From positions 2,604,001-2,668,000 of the forward strand of contig NZ_CP060418.1 of assembly GCF_014298075.1 (NCBI RefSeq): DNA of 64,000 nucleotides, written 5' to 3'. Below the pieces are notes generated by a model that had not been told where the DNA came from, did not search any database, and saw nothing but the letters and a program-made list of their open reading frames with translations. Both the position numbers and the translations under genes were made by a program. The DNA is from Enterobacter sp. JUb54. GTDB taxonomy: Bacteria; Pseudomonadota; Gammaproteobacteria; Enterobacterales; Enterobacteriaceae. Shown here in pieces: positions 27,695 through 36,371 of this stretch; positions within the stretch are counted from its first letter, which is position 1, and each line of letters opens with the position of its first letter.

Positions 27695-28740
27695 CCCTCT
27701 CGCGCACGCCGCTCGCCGGCGTGCCAGATTTTTTCTGCATACCGGCCCAGGATCGCCAGCGACACCGCCAGGATCAGGAAGAACACCACCTTGTGCATGC
27801 TCTCCCAGAAATACTCGAAAAAGCGGGTGTAGAGATTAATGCCGAGGAACGTCAGGCCAAATCCGCGCAGCATCGCGTCTTCGGTTTTCAGACTGATGTA
27901 GATACAGATCCCCGCCGCTATGCCAAATAACAGCGCCCACGGCAGCCGCTGCGCCTGAGAAATGCTGTACCAGCGGTCGGGGTCGTGATAGCCGAAAATC
28001 GACAGGATCCACAGGGCGATAAACAACCAGGTCAACCCCATCGCTTTACTGACGGTCAGCAGCCGACGCTGCTGCAGCCAGTGGCGCAACAGCCAGCACA
28101 GCGCCAGCATCACGCCGGCAAACAGCACAAAGCGCAGCGGGTAGCTCATGCCTAGCCAGTAAGCGCCCCACCCCGATACGTAGCCGGTTTCCGCGCCAAA
28201 CCAGTTACCCAGCGCCAGCAGAAAAAACAGCCACACCAGCCCGGAGCGGGCCGCGATACCAATGGCGCCATAAATGGCGCAGCCCACCAGAAACAACGGC
28301 GCGATGTGGCCGCTGCCGTTATCCAGCCGCTCGCCGAGTTGCCAAATCGCCACCGCGGTAAAGACCACGCCGACAAACAGAATCGCCTCGGTGCTGTAGT
28401 GCCAGTGCTGCTCCCGCCGCTGGCGACGAAAGCCCCACAGGTAGCAGCCGAGCGCAATTGCCGCCGGCAGCACGATGCGCGCCAGCGCCGAGTCGCGGAA
28501 CATCACGGCCAGCCACGCCAGCAGTTCGTTATCGGCAAACAGACTGCCCAACGCAATCAACAGGCAGGCCAGCGCCGTCCAGAAGGCATAGCGGCTCAGG
28601 CGCTGCCAGTCAAAAGGCGTCACCTGCAACGTGCCCGCCAGCCGCTGGTGTTCTGCCTCGCTCAACGTCCCGGCGGCCTGCCACTCATCCAGCGCCCGGG
28701 CAATCACCCGATGTTGTTTTCTGGTTACGTTCATCTGCAT
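27691..28740 (-). CDS. DUF2157 multi-pass membrane protein
   Basis: A 349-residue protein with an N-terminal cytoplasmic domain of about 50 residues ([21 protein letters not shown], typical of DUF2157) and some nine to ten hydrophobic segments. Function of the family is unknown. It follows the XRE regulator by 12 bp in the same direction, so the two probably share a transcript. It lies between nfsB and ybdG, which are adjacent in E. coli, so it is part of an insertion in this lineage. Confidence 0.8.
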   Translation of the reverse strand: MQMNVTRKQHRVIARALDEWQAAGTLSEAEHQRLAGTLQVTPFDWQRLSRYAFWTALACLLIALGSLFADNELLAWLAVMFRDSALARIVLPAAIALGCYLWGFRRQRREQHWHYSTEAILFVGVVFTAVAIWQLGERLDNGSGHIAPLFLVGCAIYGAIGIAARSGLVWLFFLLALGNWFGAETGYVSGWGAYWLGMSYPLRFVLFAGVMLALCWLLRHWLQQRRLLTVSKAMGLTWLFIALWILSIFGYHDPDRWYSISQAQRLPWALLFGIAAGICIYISLKTEDAMLRGFGLTFLGINLYTRFFEYFWESMHKVVFFLILAVSLAILGRYAEKIWHAGERRAREG

Positions 28741-28752
28741 TCCCTGTGGTTA

Positions 28753-29631
28753 TCAGTAGAGGGCATCCTGCTTATCCAGCCAGGCCAGCGCCTGTTCGCC
28801 CGACTCGTCCATCGGCAGGTAAACCAGCAGCCGTGCGCCATTACGCGGGGCGGAATACCAGTACATCTGCTGCAGGCTGAAACGCCCGAGCTGCGGATGG
28901 TTGAAGTGTTTGACCTGATTCTCCACGCCGCGGACCTCATAACGTTGGTGCCACAGCGCTTCGAACTCGGCGGAAGCGGCGAAGAAGCGCGCCAGTTTAT
29001 TTTCCCACAGCGGATCGCCCCGATGCTCGGCCATCGCCGCGCGGAAATAGGAGACAAAAGTCGGCAGCACATCGCGGTTTTCGATGCGGAAGCGCCAGGT
29101 GTCATTGGTCAGATAGAGGTAAATACAGTTGCGGTCTTCTTCGGCAAGCTGAGCGAAATCAATCCCCATCAGGCGGCAAAAGCTGTCGTTCCACGCGACG
29201 ATATCGAAGTTGGGTTTCTGGATGCTCGCCGGCTGCGGCATCAGGCTGTCAATCAGCCGGCGGGTTCCCGGGCTGATGGCATCGCAGACCACGGCCGACG
29301 GCGCCTCCGGTGGCGTCAGTCCGGCCAGCACGAACAGGTGGCGGGTTTCCAGCGGGCTGCACTGCAGGGCGTTCGCCACCCCCACCAGCACTGCTTCCGA
29401 CGGGTTCACCTCGCGCCCCTGCTCCAGCCAGGTGTACCAGGTGACGCCGACATCCGCCAGCATCGCCACTTCCTCACGGCGCAGGCCCGGCGTGCGCCGC
29501 CGTCCGACCCGCGGCAGGCCAAGCCGCTGCGGATCCAGGCTCTCGCGGCGGGCGCGCAGAAATGCCCCCAGCTGCTTACGGCTGTCATCGGGGGCGATCG
29601 ACAGAGCTTCCCGTTGCGGCATTCCCGTCAT
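28753..29631 (-). CDS. XRE-family regulator with MmyB-like ligand-binding domain
   Basis: A 292-residue regulator. The N-terminal XRE helix-turn-helix is LRREEVAMLADVGVTWYTWL (about residues 48-70) with the typical RRTPGLRREEVA lead-in. The C-terminal MmyB-like domain (about 110-285) includes NFDIVAWNDSFCRL and FVSYFRAAMAEHRGDP, found in many regulators next to transporters or oxidoreductases. GGAGG precedes ATG 29631. It is divergent from an MFS pump gene with dyads between them, suggesting that it controls the pump and itself. Confidence 0.88.
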   Translation of the reverse strand: MTGMPQREALSIAPDDSRKQLGAFLRARRESLDPQRLGLPRVGRRRTPGLRREEVAMLADVGVTWYTWLEQGREVNPSEAVLVGVANALQCSPLETRHLFVLAGLTPPEAPSAVVCDAISPGTRRLIDSLMPQPASIQKPNFDIVAWNDSFCRLMGIDFAQLAEEDRNCIYLYLTNDTWRFRIENRDVLPTFVSYFRAAMAEHRGDPLWENKLARFFAASAEFEALWHQRYEVRGVENQVKHFNHPQLGRFSLQQMYWYSAPRNGARLLVYLPMDESGEQALAWLDKQDALY

Positions 29632-29645
29632 ATTTCCTCCAGCAT

Positions 29646-29680
29646 GGTAGTACCAATACCAGTATAGACAGGAACTGGTA
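29646..29680. promoter_or_regulatory. Candidate XRE regulator operator
   Basis: The divergent gap holds GGTAGTACC (29646-29654, palindromic) and TACCAGT-N10-ACTGGTA (29657-29663 and 29674-29680, perfect 7-bp arms). The repeated TACC/GGTA half-sites suggest cooperative binding by a dimeric regulator, most simply the adjacent XRE protein. Confidence 0.55.
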
Positions 29681-29740
29681 CCCGTTTAATTTATCGGTAA
29701 TGCTACGACCATCCGCTGAATGACGCAATGGAGCGATCCG

Positions 29741-31168
29741 ATGAATTCGTCTGCTGTTTCACCCGGCCGTGCCGGTTTACTGCTGCTGTTGACCGGTCAG
29801 ATGCTGCCGCTGATCGACACCTCAATTACTAACGTGGCGCTGGATTCGATTACCCACTCCCTCGACGCCAGCGCCACCCAACTGGAGCTGATTGTGGCGC
29901 TGTACGGCGTCTCGTTTGCTGTGTGCCTGGCGATGGGCAGCAAGCTAGGAGATAACTACGGCCGCCGCCGGCTGTTTATGTGGGGCGTAGTGCTGTTTGG
30001 CCTCGCCTCCCTGCTGTGCGGCATCGCGGGCTCCATCAGCGAACTGCTGGCGGCCCGCACGCTGCAGGGCGCAGGGGCGGCGCTGATCGTGCCGCAGGTT
30101 CTCGCCACCCTGCACGTTACCCTGAAAGGGACCGCCCATGCCCGCGCCATCAGCCTGTACGGCGGGATCGGCGGGATTGCCTTTATCGTCGGGCAGATGG
30201 GCGGCGGCTGGCTGGTATCGGCGGATATCGCCGGGCTGGGCTGGCGTAACGCCTTCTTTATTAATGTCCCGATCTGCCTGCTGGTGCTGGCGTTTAGTCA
30301 GCGCTATGTGCCGGAAACCCGCCGCGAGGCCCACGCCGCCATTGACTGGCAGGGGACCTTCAGCCTGGCGCTGATCCTCTGCTGCCTGCTGTTTCCGATG
30401 GCGCTGGGCCCGGAGCTGCACTGGCCCTGGACGTTACAGCTGATGCTGCTGGCGGTGCTGCCGCTGCTGGCCTGGATGCGGATGAGCGCGCTGCGTAAAC
30501 AGCAGCGCGGCGAGCAGCCGCTGCTGCCTCCGCGCTTGCTGAAGCTCACCAGCATCCGCTTCGGGATGGCGATCGCCCTGCTGTTCTTCAGCGCCTGGTC
30601 CGGCTTTATGTTCTGCATGGCGCTGACCATGCAGTCCGGGCTGGGGATGTCCCCGTGGCAGTCGGGCAATAGCTTTATCGCCCTTGGGGTCGCCTATTTT
30701 GTCTCGGCGCTGTACGCGCCGAAGCTGATTGCGCGCTACAGCATGGGACGCATTCTGCTGACCGGGCTGGGGGTACAGATAGCCGGTCTGTTGCTGCTGA
30801 TCGCCACCGTTCAACACTTCGGCCTGCACACCGCCGCGCTGGCGATGGTGCCGTCAACCGCGCTTATCGGCTACGGCCAGGCGCTGATCGTTAATAGCTT
30901 CTATCGTATCGGGATGCGCGACATCAGCGCCTGCGATGCCGGTGCCGGCAGCGCCATTCTGAGCACCCTCCAGCAGGCAACGCTGGGGTTAGGCCCGGCG
31001 ATCCTCGGCTCGCTGTTTTTAACCCTCGCTCAGCGCAGCGGCGGTAACTATCCCCAGGCGCTGATCGACTTCCTGGCCGTCGAGGTGGTAATGATGCTGA
31101 TATTAGGCGCCATTGCCCTGCGATTGCGCCGCCATCTGAGCGTTCACCCGGTGGCAGCGGCCTCGTAA
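29741..31168 (+). CDS. MFS transporter, DHA2-like drug/proton antiporter
   Basis: About 475 residues with roughly 14 hydrophobic segments. DHA2-type motifs are DTSITNVALDSI in helix 1, the motif A loop GSKLGDNYGRRRLF, and helix 5 GGIGGIAFIVGQMGGGWL. It probably exports a drug-like or toxic compound in exchange for protons. The frame opens at 29720, but ATG 29741 has GGAG at proper spacing while 29720 has none. It is divergent from the XRE/MmyB regulator, which is the likely controller. Substrate unknown. Confidence 0.87.
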   Translation: MNSSAVSPGRAGLLLLLTGQMLPLIDTSITNVALDSITHSLDASATQLELIVALYGVSFAVCLAMGSKLGDNYGRRRLFMWGVVLFGLASLLCGIAGSISELLAARTLQGAGAALIVPQVLATLHVTLKGTAHARAISLYGGIGGIAFIVGQMGGGWLVSADIAGLGWRNAFFINVPICLLVLAFSQRYVPETRREAHAAIDWQGTFSLALILCCLLFPMALGPELHWPWTLQLMLLAVLPLLAWMRMSALRKQQRGEQPLLPPRLLKLTSIRFGMAIALLFFSAWSGFMFCMALTMQSGLGMSPWQSGNSFIALGVAYFVSALYAPKLIARYSMGRILLTGLGVQIAGLLLLIATVQHFGLHTAALAMVPSTALIGYGQALIVNSFYRIGMRDISACDAGAGSAILSTLQQATLGLGPAILGSLFLTLAQRSGGNYPQALIDFLAVEVVMMLILGAIALRLRRHLSVHPVAAAS

Positions 31169-31199
31169 ACCCGGCGCATCACGTCTGATTTGCATAATA

Positions 31200-31232
31200 T
31201 ACATCCAGCGGTCATCATACCTGCTGGATGTA
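31200..31232 (+). promoter_or_regulatory. 10-bp hairpin immediately before the ybdG ribosome site
   Basis: TACATCCAGC (31200-31209) and GCTGGATGTA (31223-31232) are exact reverse complements with a 13-base loop. AGGAG of ybdG begins 2 bases after the stem. With no T-run it is not a standard terminator of the upstream MFS gene; an operator or a translation-affecting leader hairpin is possible. Confidence 0.55.
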
Positions 31233-31243
31233 CAGGAGACGTT

Positions 31244-32488
31244 ATGCAGGAATTAATATCGCAAATTGCCGCATTAGGCATCAAAATCACCGCAACTACT
31301 TCACTCGTCATTATCTTCGGCATTATTTTACTGACGGCGATCGTCGTTCATTTCATTCTGCACAAAGTGGTGCTGCGCGCCTTCGAAAAACGCGCGCGGG
31401 CCAGTAGCCATTTGTGGCTGCAAATCATCACTCAGAACAAACTGTTTCACCGCCTCGCCTTTACCCTGCAAGGGATTATCGTCAACGTTCAGGCGGTACT
31501 GTGGCTACAAAAAGGCAGTGAAGCTGCCGATATCGTCACCACCGCCGCCCAGCTGTGGGTGATGATCTATGCCCTGCTCTCTTTCTTTTCACTGCTCGAT
31601 GTGGTGTTCAATCTATCGCAGAAGTTCGCCACCGCTTCGCAGCTTCCGCTCAAAGGGATCTTCCAGGGGATTAAGCTGGTCAGCGCCATCATCATCGGCA
31701 TTCTGGTGATTTCGCTGCTGATTGGTCAGTCGCCGGCGATTCTGATCAGTGGCCTGGGCGCCATGGCCGCGGTACTGATGCTGGTCTTTAAAGACCCGAT
31801 CCTCGGCCTGGTAGCCGGGATTCAGCTCTCCGCCAACGACATGCTGAAACTCGGCGACTGGCTGGAGATGCCGAAATACGGTGCCGACGGCGCGGTAATT
31901 GATATTGGCCTGACCACCGTGAAGGTGCGTAACTGGGATAACACCATTACCACCATCCCTACCTGGTCGATGGTTTCAGACTCTTTTAAAAACTGGAGCG
32001 GCATGTCCGCCTCGGGCGGTCGGCGCATTAAGCGCAGCCTGAATATCGATACCACCAGCATCCATTTCCTTGATGAACAGGAGCAGCAGCGCTTAATTCA
32101 GGCAAAACTGCTTAAGCCCTACATGGATTCTCGCCATCAGGAAATCAGCGAGTGGAATCAGCAGCACGCCGCCGATAGTTCGGTGCTGAATCTGCGTAAG
32201 ATGACCAATATCGGTACTTTTCGCGCCTATTTGCAGGAATATCTCCGCAATCACCCGCGGCTGCGCAAAGATATGACGATGATGGTTCGCCAGCTGGCGC
32301 CGGACGCCGACGGCCTGCCGATCGAAATTTACTGTTTCACCAGTACGGTTGTGTGGGCCGAGTATGAGGAAATTCAGGCCGATATTTTCGACCACATCTT
32401 CGCCGTGGTTGACGAGTTTGGCCTGCGGATCCACCAGTCGCCGACCGGCAACGATATCCGCTCGTTAGTGGCGGTGGGCAGAAGCTAA
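31244..32488 (+). CDS. ybdG: YbdG, MscS-like mechanosensitive channel
   Basis: A 414-residue inner-membrane protein, one residue shorter than E. coli YbdG and strongly similar along its length. It has four to five membrane helices, then the MscS beta domain with [20 protein letters not shown] and [20 protein letters not shown], and a long cytoplasmic C-terminus. In E. coli it gives a miniconductance (MscM) response to mild osmotic downshift. ATG 31244 follows AGGAGACGTT and is preferred over the upstream in-frame 31190. It ends 3 bp before the end of the convergent LacI gene. Confidence 0.94.
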   Translation: MQELISQIAALGIKITATTSLVIIFGIILLTAIVVHFILHKVVLRAFEKRARASSHLWLQIITQNKLFHRLAFTLQGIIVNVQAVLWLQKGSEAADIVTTAAQLWVMIYALLSFFSLLDVVFNLSQKFATASQLPLKGIFQGIKLVSAIIIGILVISLLIGQSPAILISGLGAMAAVLMLVFKDPILGLVAGIQLSANDMLKLGDWLEMPKYGADGAVIDIGLTTVKVRNWDNTITTIPTWSMVSDSFKNWSGMSASGGRRIKRSLNIDTTSIHFLDEQEQQRLIQAKLLKPYMDSRHQEISEWNQQHAADSSVLNLRKMTNIGTFRAYLQEYLRNHPRLRKDMTMMVRQLAPDADGLPIEIYCFTSTVVWAEYEEIQADIFDHIFAVVDEFGLRIHQSPTGNDIRSLVAVGRS

Positions 32489-32491
32489 CGA

Positions 32492-33472
32492 TCAGGTACT
32501 GGCGCGGTCAATGACGCGCCAGTCCATCATCACCCGCTCGGCAGCGGCATCAGGATTATCGATTTTCTTCAGCAGCAGCGTCACCGCCTCGCGGCCAATC
32601 TCGCGGGACGGCTGTTCAACGGTGGTCAGCTGCGGCGAGACCATCTCCGCCAGTTCAGTGCCATCAAAGCCCATCACGGCAATATCGTCCGGCACCCGCA
32701 GCCCGGCCTGGGCTATCGCGCGTAACGCCCCCGCCGCCAGCGAATCTGCCACCGCAAACACCGCATCCGGCAACTCTTTCGCAGCCAGCAGCGTCTCCAT
32801 GGCGGCTTTACCCGCGGCGGCGCTGAGATCGCTGGCATAGGCCACCTGTTGATAGCCCATTCCCCGGACATGCAGGACGTTTTTGTACCCGCGCTCGCGC
32901 AGGCGAGCATAGCGATAGCTCAGATCGTGGTTGATCAGGGCGATGCGCTGGCGCCCGCTCTCCGCCAGGCGTGAGACCGCCCCTTGCGCCGCATCAATGT
33001 CGTTGATGCCGACGCAGGAAATCGTGCCGCTATCGGCGTATTCAGCGCACTGCACCCACGGCGCCTCGCCGATCATCATCGTCAGCTCCGGCAGACTGGC
33101 AAGGGCATTCATGGTAATAATACCGTCAACCACTTTGCCCGACAGCAGCCTCAGCCCCGAAGTGGAGCGCGCCAGATCGGAACCCGAATTACACAGCAGA
33201 ATGCGGTAGCCGTGCTTTTCCGCTTCTTCTTCAATCCCCTTCACCACTTCCGCGCAGAAAGGGTTGGCGATATTCGACACCATCACCAGAATCATGTAGC
33301 TACGCGCCGTGCGCAGCTGGCGCGCCAGCAGGTTCGGCTGATAATTGCTCTCTTTTATCGCCTGCAGCACGCGTTCACGGTTCTTCGGTTTCACGGTATC
33401 ACTGTTATTCAGCACCCGTGAGACGGTGGCCACCGACACCCCCGCCAGGCGAGCAATCTTCTGAATTGACAT
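32492..33472 (-). CDS. LacI-family transcriptional regulator
   Basis: A 326-residue repressor. The HTH is IQKIARLAGVSVATVSRVLN (residues 3-22), followed by the hinge NLLARQLRTARS and a periplasmic-binding-like effector domain (MVSNIANPFCAEVVKGIEEEA; VMGFDGTELAEMVSPQLTTVEQP). It is close to the CytR/GalR-like group. The most likely target is the three-gene minus-strand operon (34180-37613), which is preceded by two palindromic LacI-type operators. The small lipoprotein gene separates regulator from operon. Confidence 0.9.
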   Translation of the reverse strand: MSIQKIARLAGVSVATVSRVLNNSDTVKPKNRERVLQAIKESNYQPNLLARQLRTARSYMILVMVSNIANPFCAEVVKGIEEEAEKHGYRILLCNSGSDLARSTSGLRLLSGKVVDGIITMNALASLPELTMMIGEAPWVQCAEYADSGTISCVGINDIDAAQGAVSRLAESGRQRIALINHDLSYRYARLRERGYKNVLHVRGMGYQQVAYASDLSAAAGKAAMETLLAAKELPDAVFAVADSLAAGALRAIAQAGLRVPDDIAVMGFDGTELAEMVSPQLTTVEQPSREIGREAVTLLLKKIDNPDAAAERVMMDWRVIDRAST

Positions 33473-33613
33473 AACGGCTGCATTTCCTGCGATAAAAGTT
33501 ATTGTGCGAAGGCTATCATAAATACGCCGTCGATGGAGGCGTGGCGGGAGAAATCGCGATGTTCACCGCGACCTGTCGCCAGCCGTTACGGGGAAAACAA
33601 CAAATAATCGGGG

Positions 33614-33697
33614 CTATTTTCCGGGCGCGGTCAGCGCGATGATAGCGTCGTAAACCTGAGCGCCGGGACGGTGCTGTTTTACCGCCTGGCCTGACAT
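33614..33697 (-). pseudogene. 27-codon ORF, possible gene remnant
   Basis: On the minus strand an ATG opens a 27-residue frame (MSGQAVKQHRPGAQVYDAII..., ending APGK). Its composition looks like the C-terminal end of an ordinary cytosolic protein, with no membrane or signal character and no ribosome site. It lies in the 252-bp gap between the LacI gene and the lipoprotein gene. It may be a relic of a deleted gene or chance; I do not recognise the parent. Confidence 0.25.
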
Positions 33698-33724
33698 AAT
33701 AACTACGTTAAGGATGATGCCACC

Positions 33725-34141
33725 ATGAAGATTAAAATTACGCTTCTCGCTATCGGCTGTTCACTCATTGCGCTCACCGGCTGTACCTCGTCTAAATCGT
33801 CACCAGAGCGTCACGCCTACTATTTCGTTGCCCACCGTTCCGATTTTGTCGGCGGCAATTACGCCGTGAACCGCCAGGAGAACTATCGTCTCAATCTCCC
33901 GACCTTCACCGAGGCGTATCAGCGCGGTCAGAAGGATCGGAGCAGCGGCGTCAGCGAAAGCGCGGCCCGCAGCAACGCCGAGGCGATCAAGCAGCAAATC
34001 GCCAAGGGGAGCCAGACGCAGCACGCCTTTAACGGCAACAGCAGCGATAAATGGGAACATCAGATGGAAAATAAAGACGCCGTGCTGTTCGGCAACGAAC
34101 TTTCCGGCGCCTATCTGGATGGTTATCTCGGGGTGAAATAA
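33725..34141 (+). CDS. Small lipoprotein, possibly Exc2 family
   Basis: A 138-residue protein with a lipoprotein signal peptide: basic MKIKIT, hydrophobic core and lipobox LTGC (Cys20). The mature part is hydrophilic with NLPTFTEAYQRGQKDRSSGVS and AYLDGYLGVK, reminiscent of the Exc2-like lipoproteins annotated in enterobacteria (named after a plasmid entry-exclusion protein). Location is the periplasmic face of a membrane. AAGGATGATGCCACC precedes ATG. It stands between the LacI gene and the operon that LacI is thought to control. The family label is tentative; lipoprotein status is clear. Confidence 0.75.
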   Translation: MKIKITLLAIGCSLIALTGCTSSKSSPERHAYYFVAHRSDFVGGNYAVNRQENYRLNLPTFTEAYQRGQKDRSSGVSESAARSNAEAIKQQIAKGSQTQHAFNGNSSDKWEHQMENKDAVLFGNELSGAYLDGYLGVK

Positions 34142-34148
34142 CGCCCAC

Positions 34149-34168
34149 TGCGCCACCCCGGTGGCGCA
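34149..34168. terminator. Bidirectional hairpin between convergent genes
   Basis: TGCGCCAC-CCCG-GTGGCGCA is an 8-bp stem with a tetraloop, 8 bp after the lipoprotein stop and 12 bp from the dehydrogenase stop. It is followed by ACGTTTG on the plus strand. Confidence 0.6.
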
Positions 34169-34179
34169 ACGTTTGCCTG

Positions 34180-35331
34180 CTATCGCGCGACGCGAACCCA
34201 GCGCTGCTGCTGGTGACTTTGCAGAATGGCGTCAATGATGTACATCACATCCGCCCCCTCATAGAACGAGGCGAATCGCCGCTGCTCTGCCTCCGGCATC
34301 TTCCCGGCACGCACCGCCTGATAAAAGCTCAGCATCATATTTTTAAAGGCATCCGGCCAGCCCTCGATATGGCCGCCGGGAAAATGGGCGCTGGCGGCGA
34401 CATCGCGCTGCATCAGTCCGGGATCGTCGCTGAGCAACTGGTTTGGCTGCGCGCGCTGCCCAATCCACAAGCGTTGCGGAACCTCCTGATCCCACGCCAG
34501 CGAGCACTGGCTGCCGTTTAACTCCACCGCCAGGCGGTTCTTTCGCCCTGCGCTGACCTGCGATACGGTAAAGCAGCCTTTGCTGCCGTCCTCAAAGCGA
34601 AACAGCACCGACCCCATATCTTCGGTATCCACCTGCCGCGCTTCATGCTGCCGATCGTCTCCCGGCTGGCTGAAGGTTGCTTCGCCCGAAACCGCCGCCT
34701 GGCGCGTCGGCCAGACGATGGAGAGATCCGCCATCACCTCGGTGATGCGTTTCCCGGTCATGAACTGTACCGTGTCGCACCAGTGGGAGCCGATATCCGC
34801 CACCGCCCGTGAGGCACCGCCCAGCGCCGATTCCACCCGCCAGTTGTAGTCGGTTTGCCACAGCATCCAGTCCTGCAAATAGCTGCCGTGCGCTGAAAAC
34901 AGCCGCCCGACCTGCCCTTCGCGCACCATGCTGGCGGCCTGCTGGACCATGGCAAACTGGCGGTAGACAAAGCTCACGCCGTGCACCACGCCGGCGCTTT
35001 CCGCCAGCGACACCAGCTCACGCGCCTCCTCCGGCAGCATACACAGCGGCTTTTCCGAGAACAGATGCAGCCCGGCGCGCAGCACCTGACGGTTAATCTC
35101 CGCGTGCAGATGATTCGGCGTACAGTTATGCACCACCTGCAATCCCGGATGCGCCAGCAGCGCCTCAACCTGCCCGTAAGCATGAGCGACATTCAGCTGC
35201 CGCGCTTTGTGCTGCGCCTGAGACAGGTCGCTGTCACACAGCGCCACGACCTCGATATCCCCCACCCGGCGCAGCGCCTCGATATGTGCCGGGCCAATAA
35301 ACCCGGTGCCAATAATGCCGACCTGAATCAT
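34180..35331 (-). CDS. Gfo/Idh/MocA family NAD(P)-dependent dehydrogenase
   Basis: A 383-residue oxidoreductase. The Rossmann start is VGIIGTGFIGPAHIEALRR, the catalytic Lys lies in the FSEKPLC motif (about residue 95), and a C-terminal alpha/beta domain carries the substrate. Members oxidise or reduce sugars, inositols and sugar acids. It overlaps the upstream isomerase gene by 4 bp, so the two are translationally coupled. With a TIM-barrel isomerase and an MFS importer it forms a small catabolic operon, probably for a sugar, cyclitol or glycoside. Substrate unknown. Confidence 0.9.
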   Translation of the reverse strand: MIQVGIIGTGFIGPAHIEALRRVGDIEVVALCDSDLSQAQHKARQLNVAHAYGQVEALLAHPGLQVVHNCTPNHLHAEINRQVLRAGLHLFSEKPLCMLPEEARELVSLAESAGVVHGVSFVYRQFAMVQQAASMVREGQVGRLFSAHGSYLQDWMLWQTDYNWRVESALGGASRAVADIGSHWCDTVQFMTGKRITEVMADLSIVWPTRQAAVSGEATFSQPGDDRQHEARQVDTEDMGSVLFRFEDGSKGCFTVSQVSAGRKNRLAVELNGSQCSLAWDQEVPQRLWIGQRAQPNQLLSDDPGLMQRDVAASAHFPGGHIEGWPDAFKNMMLSFYQAVRAGKMPEAEQRRFASFYEGADVMYIIDAILQSHQQQRWVRVAR

Positions 35332-36356
35332 CCTTGCGCCTCCTTGCCGTTGGCAAAATCATCAAACGCCCGCCCGGAGACCGGAATGATGTGGCGGCGG
35401 ATAAACTCGCTGCCCTCACGCGCCCCGGCTTCAGCATCCTTCAGACAGCATTCCCACTCCAGCACCGCCCAGCCGTCGAAATCGTACTCGGTGAGCTTGC
35501 TGAAAATACCTTTGAAATCAATCTGCCCGTCGCCCGGCGAGCGGAAGCGCCCGGCCCGCTGCAGCCAGTTCTGGTAGCCGCCGTAAACCCCACTGCGCCC
35601 GTCGCGGCGGAATTCAGCATCTTTGACGTGGAAGGCTTTGATCCGCTCATGATAGATGTCGATGTAGGCCAGATAGTCCATCTGCTGCAGGTGTAAATGG
35701 CTGGGATCGTAGAGCATATTGCAGCGCGGATGGTTATCCACCCGCTGCAGGAAGCGCTCAAAGGTTACGCCGTCGTGCAGGTCCTCGCCGGGATGGATCT
35801 CGTAGCACAGATCGACCCCCTGCTCATCGAAGCTATCGAGCAGCGGCCGCCAGCGGCGCGCCAGTTCATCAAAGGCCTCATCAATCAGCGTCGGGTTGTG
35901 CGGCGGCCAGGGATAAAACTGCGGCCACGCCAGCGCGCCGGAGAAGGTCGCGTGGGCCTGCAGACCTAAGCGCCCCGAGGCGATAGCCGCCTGGCGCACC
36001 TTCTCCACCGCCCACTGCTGCCGCGCCTGCGGCTGACCGCGCAGCGCCGCCGGTGCGAATGCGTCAAACGCCGCGTCATAGGCCGGATGGACCGCCACCA
36101 GCTGCCCTTCAAGATGCGTGGACAGCTCGCTGATGGTCAGGCCATGCTCCGCCAGCCGCCCGCGAATATCATCGCAGTAGATCTGGCTCGCCGCCGCCTG
36201 CTCGACATCAAAAATCGCCGGATGATTACACGGGATCTGCAGCGCCTGATAACCCAACCCGGCGGCCCAGGCCGCGATCCCGTCCAGGGTGTTAAACGGC
36301 GCCTGCGGCCCGATAAACTGTGCCAGAAAAATCCCCGGTCCCTTGATCGTTTTCAT
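35328..36356 (-). CDS. TIM-barrel sugar phosphate isomerase/epimerase (AP_endonuc_2 fold)
   Basis: A 342-residue xylose-isomerase-like TIM barrel. Metal-site residues can be seen in VDLCYEIHPGEDLHD (Glu), NMLYDPSHLHLQQMD (Asp, His), FHVKDAEF and the C-terminal WAVLEWECC (Glu). Members of this group epimerise or isomerise sugars, or act as inosose dehydratases, alongside Gfo/Idh/MocA enzymes. It starts 15 bp after the MFS gene and overlaps the dehydrogenase by 4 bp. No signal peptide; cytosolic. Confidence 0.9.
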   Translation of the reverse strand: MKTIKGPGIFLAQFIGPQAPFNTLDGIAAWAAGLGYQALQIPCNHPAIFDVEQAAASQIYCDDIRGRLAEHGLTISELSTHLEGQLVAVHPAYDAAFDAFAPAALRGQPQARQQWAVEKVRQAAIASGRLGLQAHATFSGALAWPQFYPWPPHNPTLIDEAFDELARRWRPLLDSFDEQGVDLCYEIHPGEDLHDGVTFERFLQRVDNHPRCNMLYDPSHLHLQQMDYLAYIDIYHERIKAFHVKDAEFRRDGRSGVYGGYQNWLQRAGRFRSPGDGQIDFKGIFSKLTEYDFDGWAVLEWECCLKDAEAGAREGSEFIRRHIIPVSGRAFDDFANGKEAQG

Positions 36357-36371
36357 ACCACCTCCTTAAAA

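Noticed and set aside
28306-29667. 453-codon plus-strand ORF
   Set aside because: Shadow of the DUF2157 and XRE regulator genes on the opposite strand, with no domain or ribosome site.
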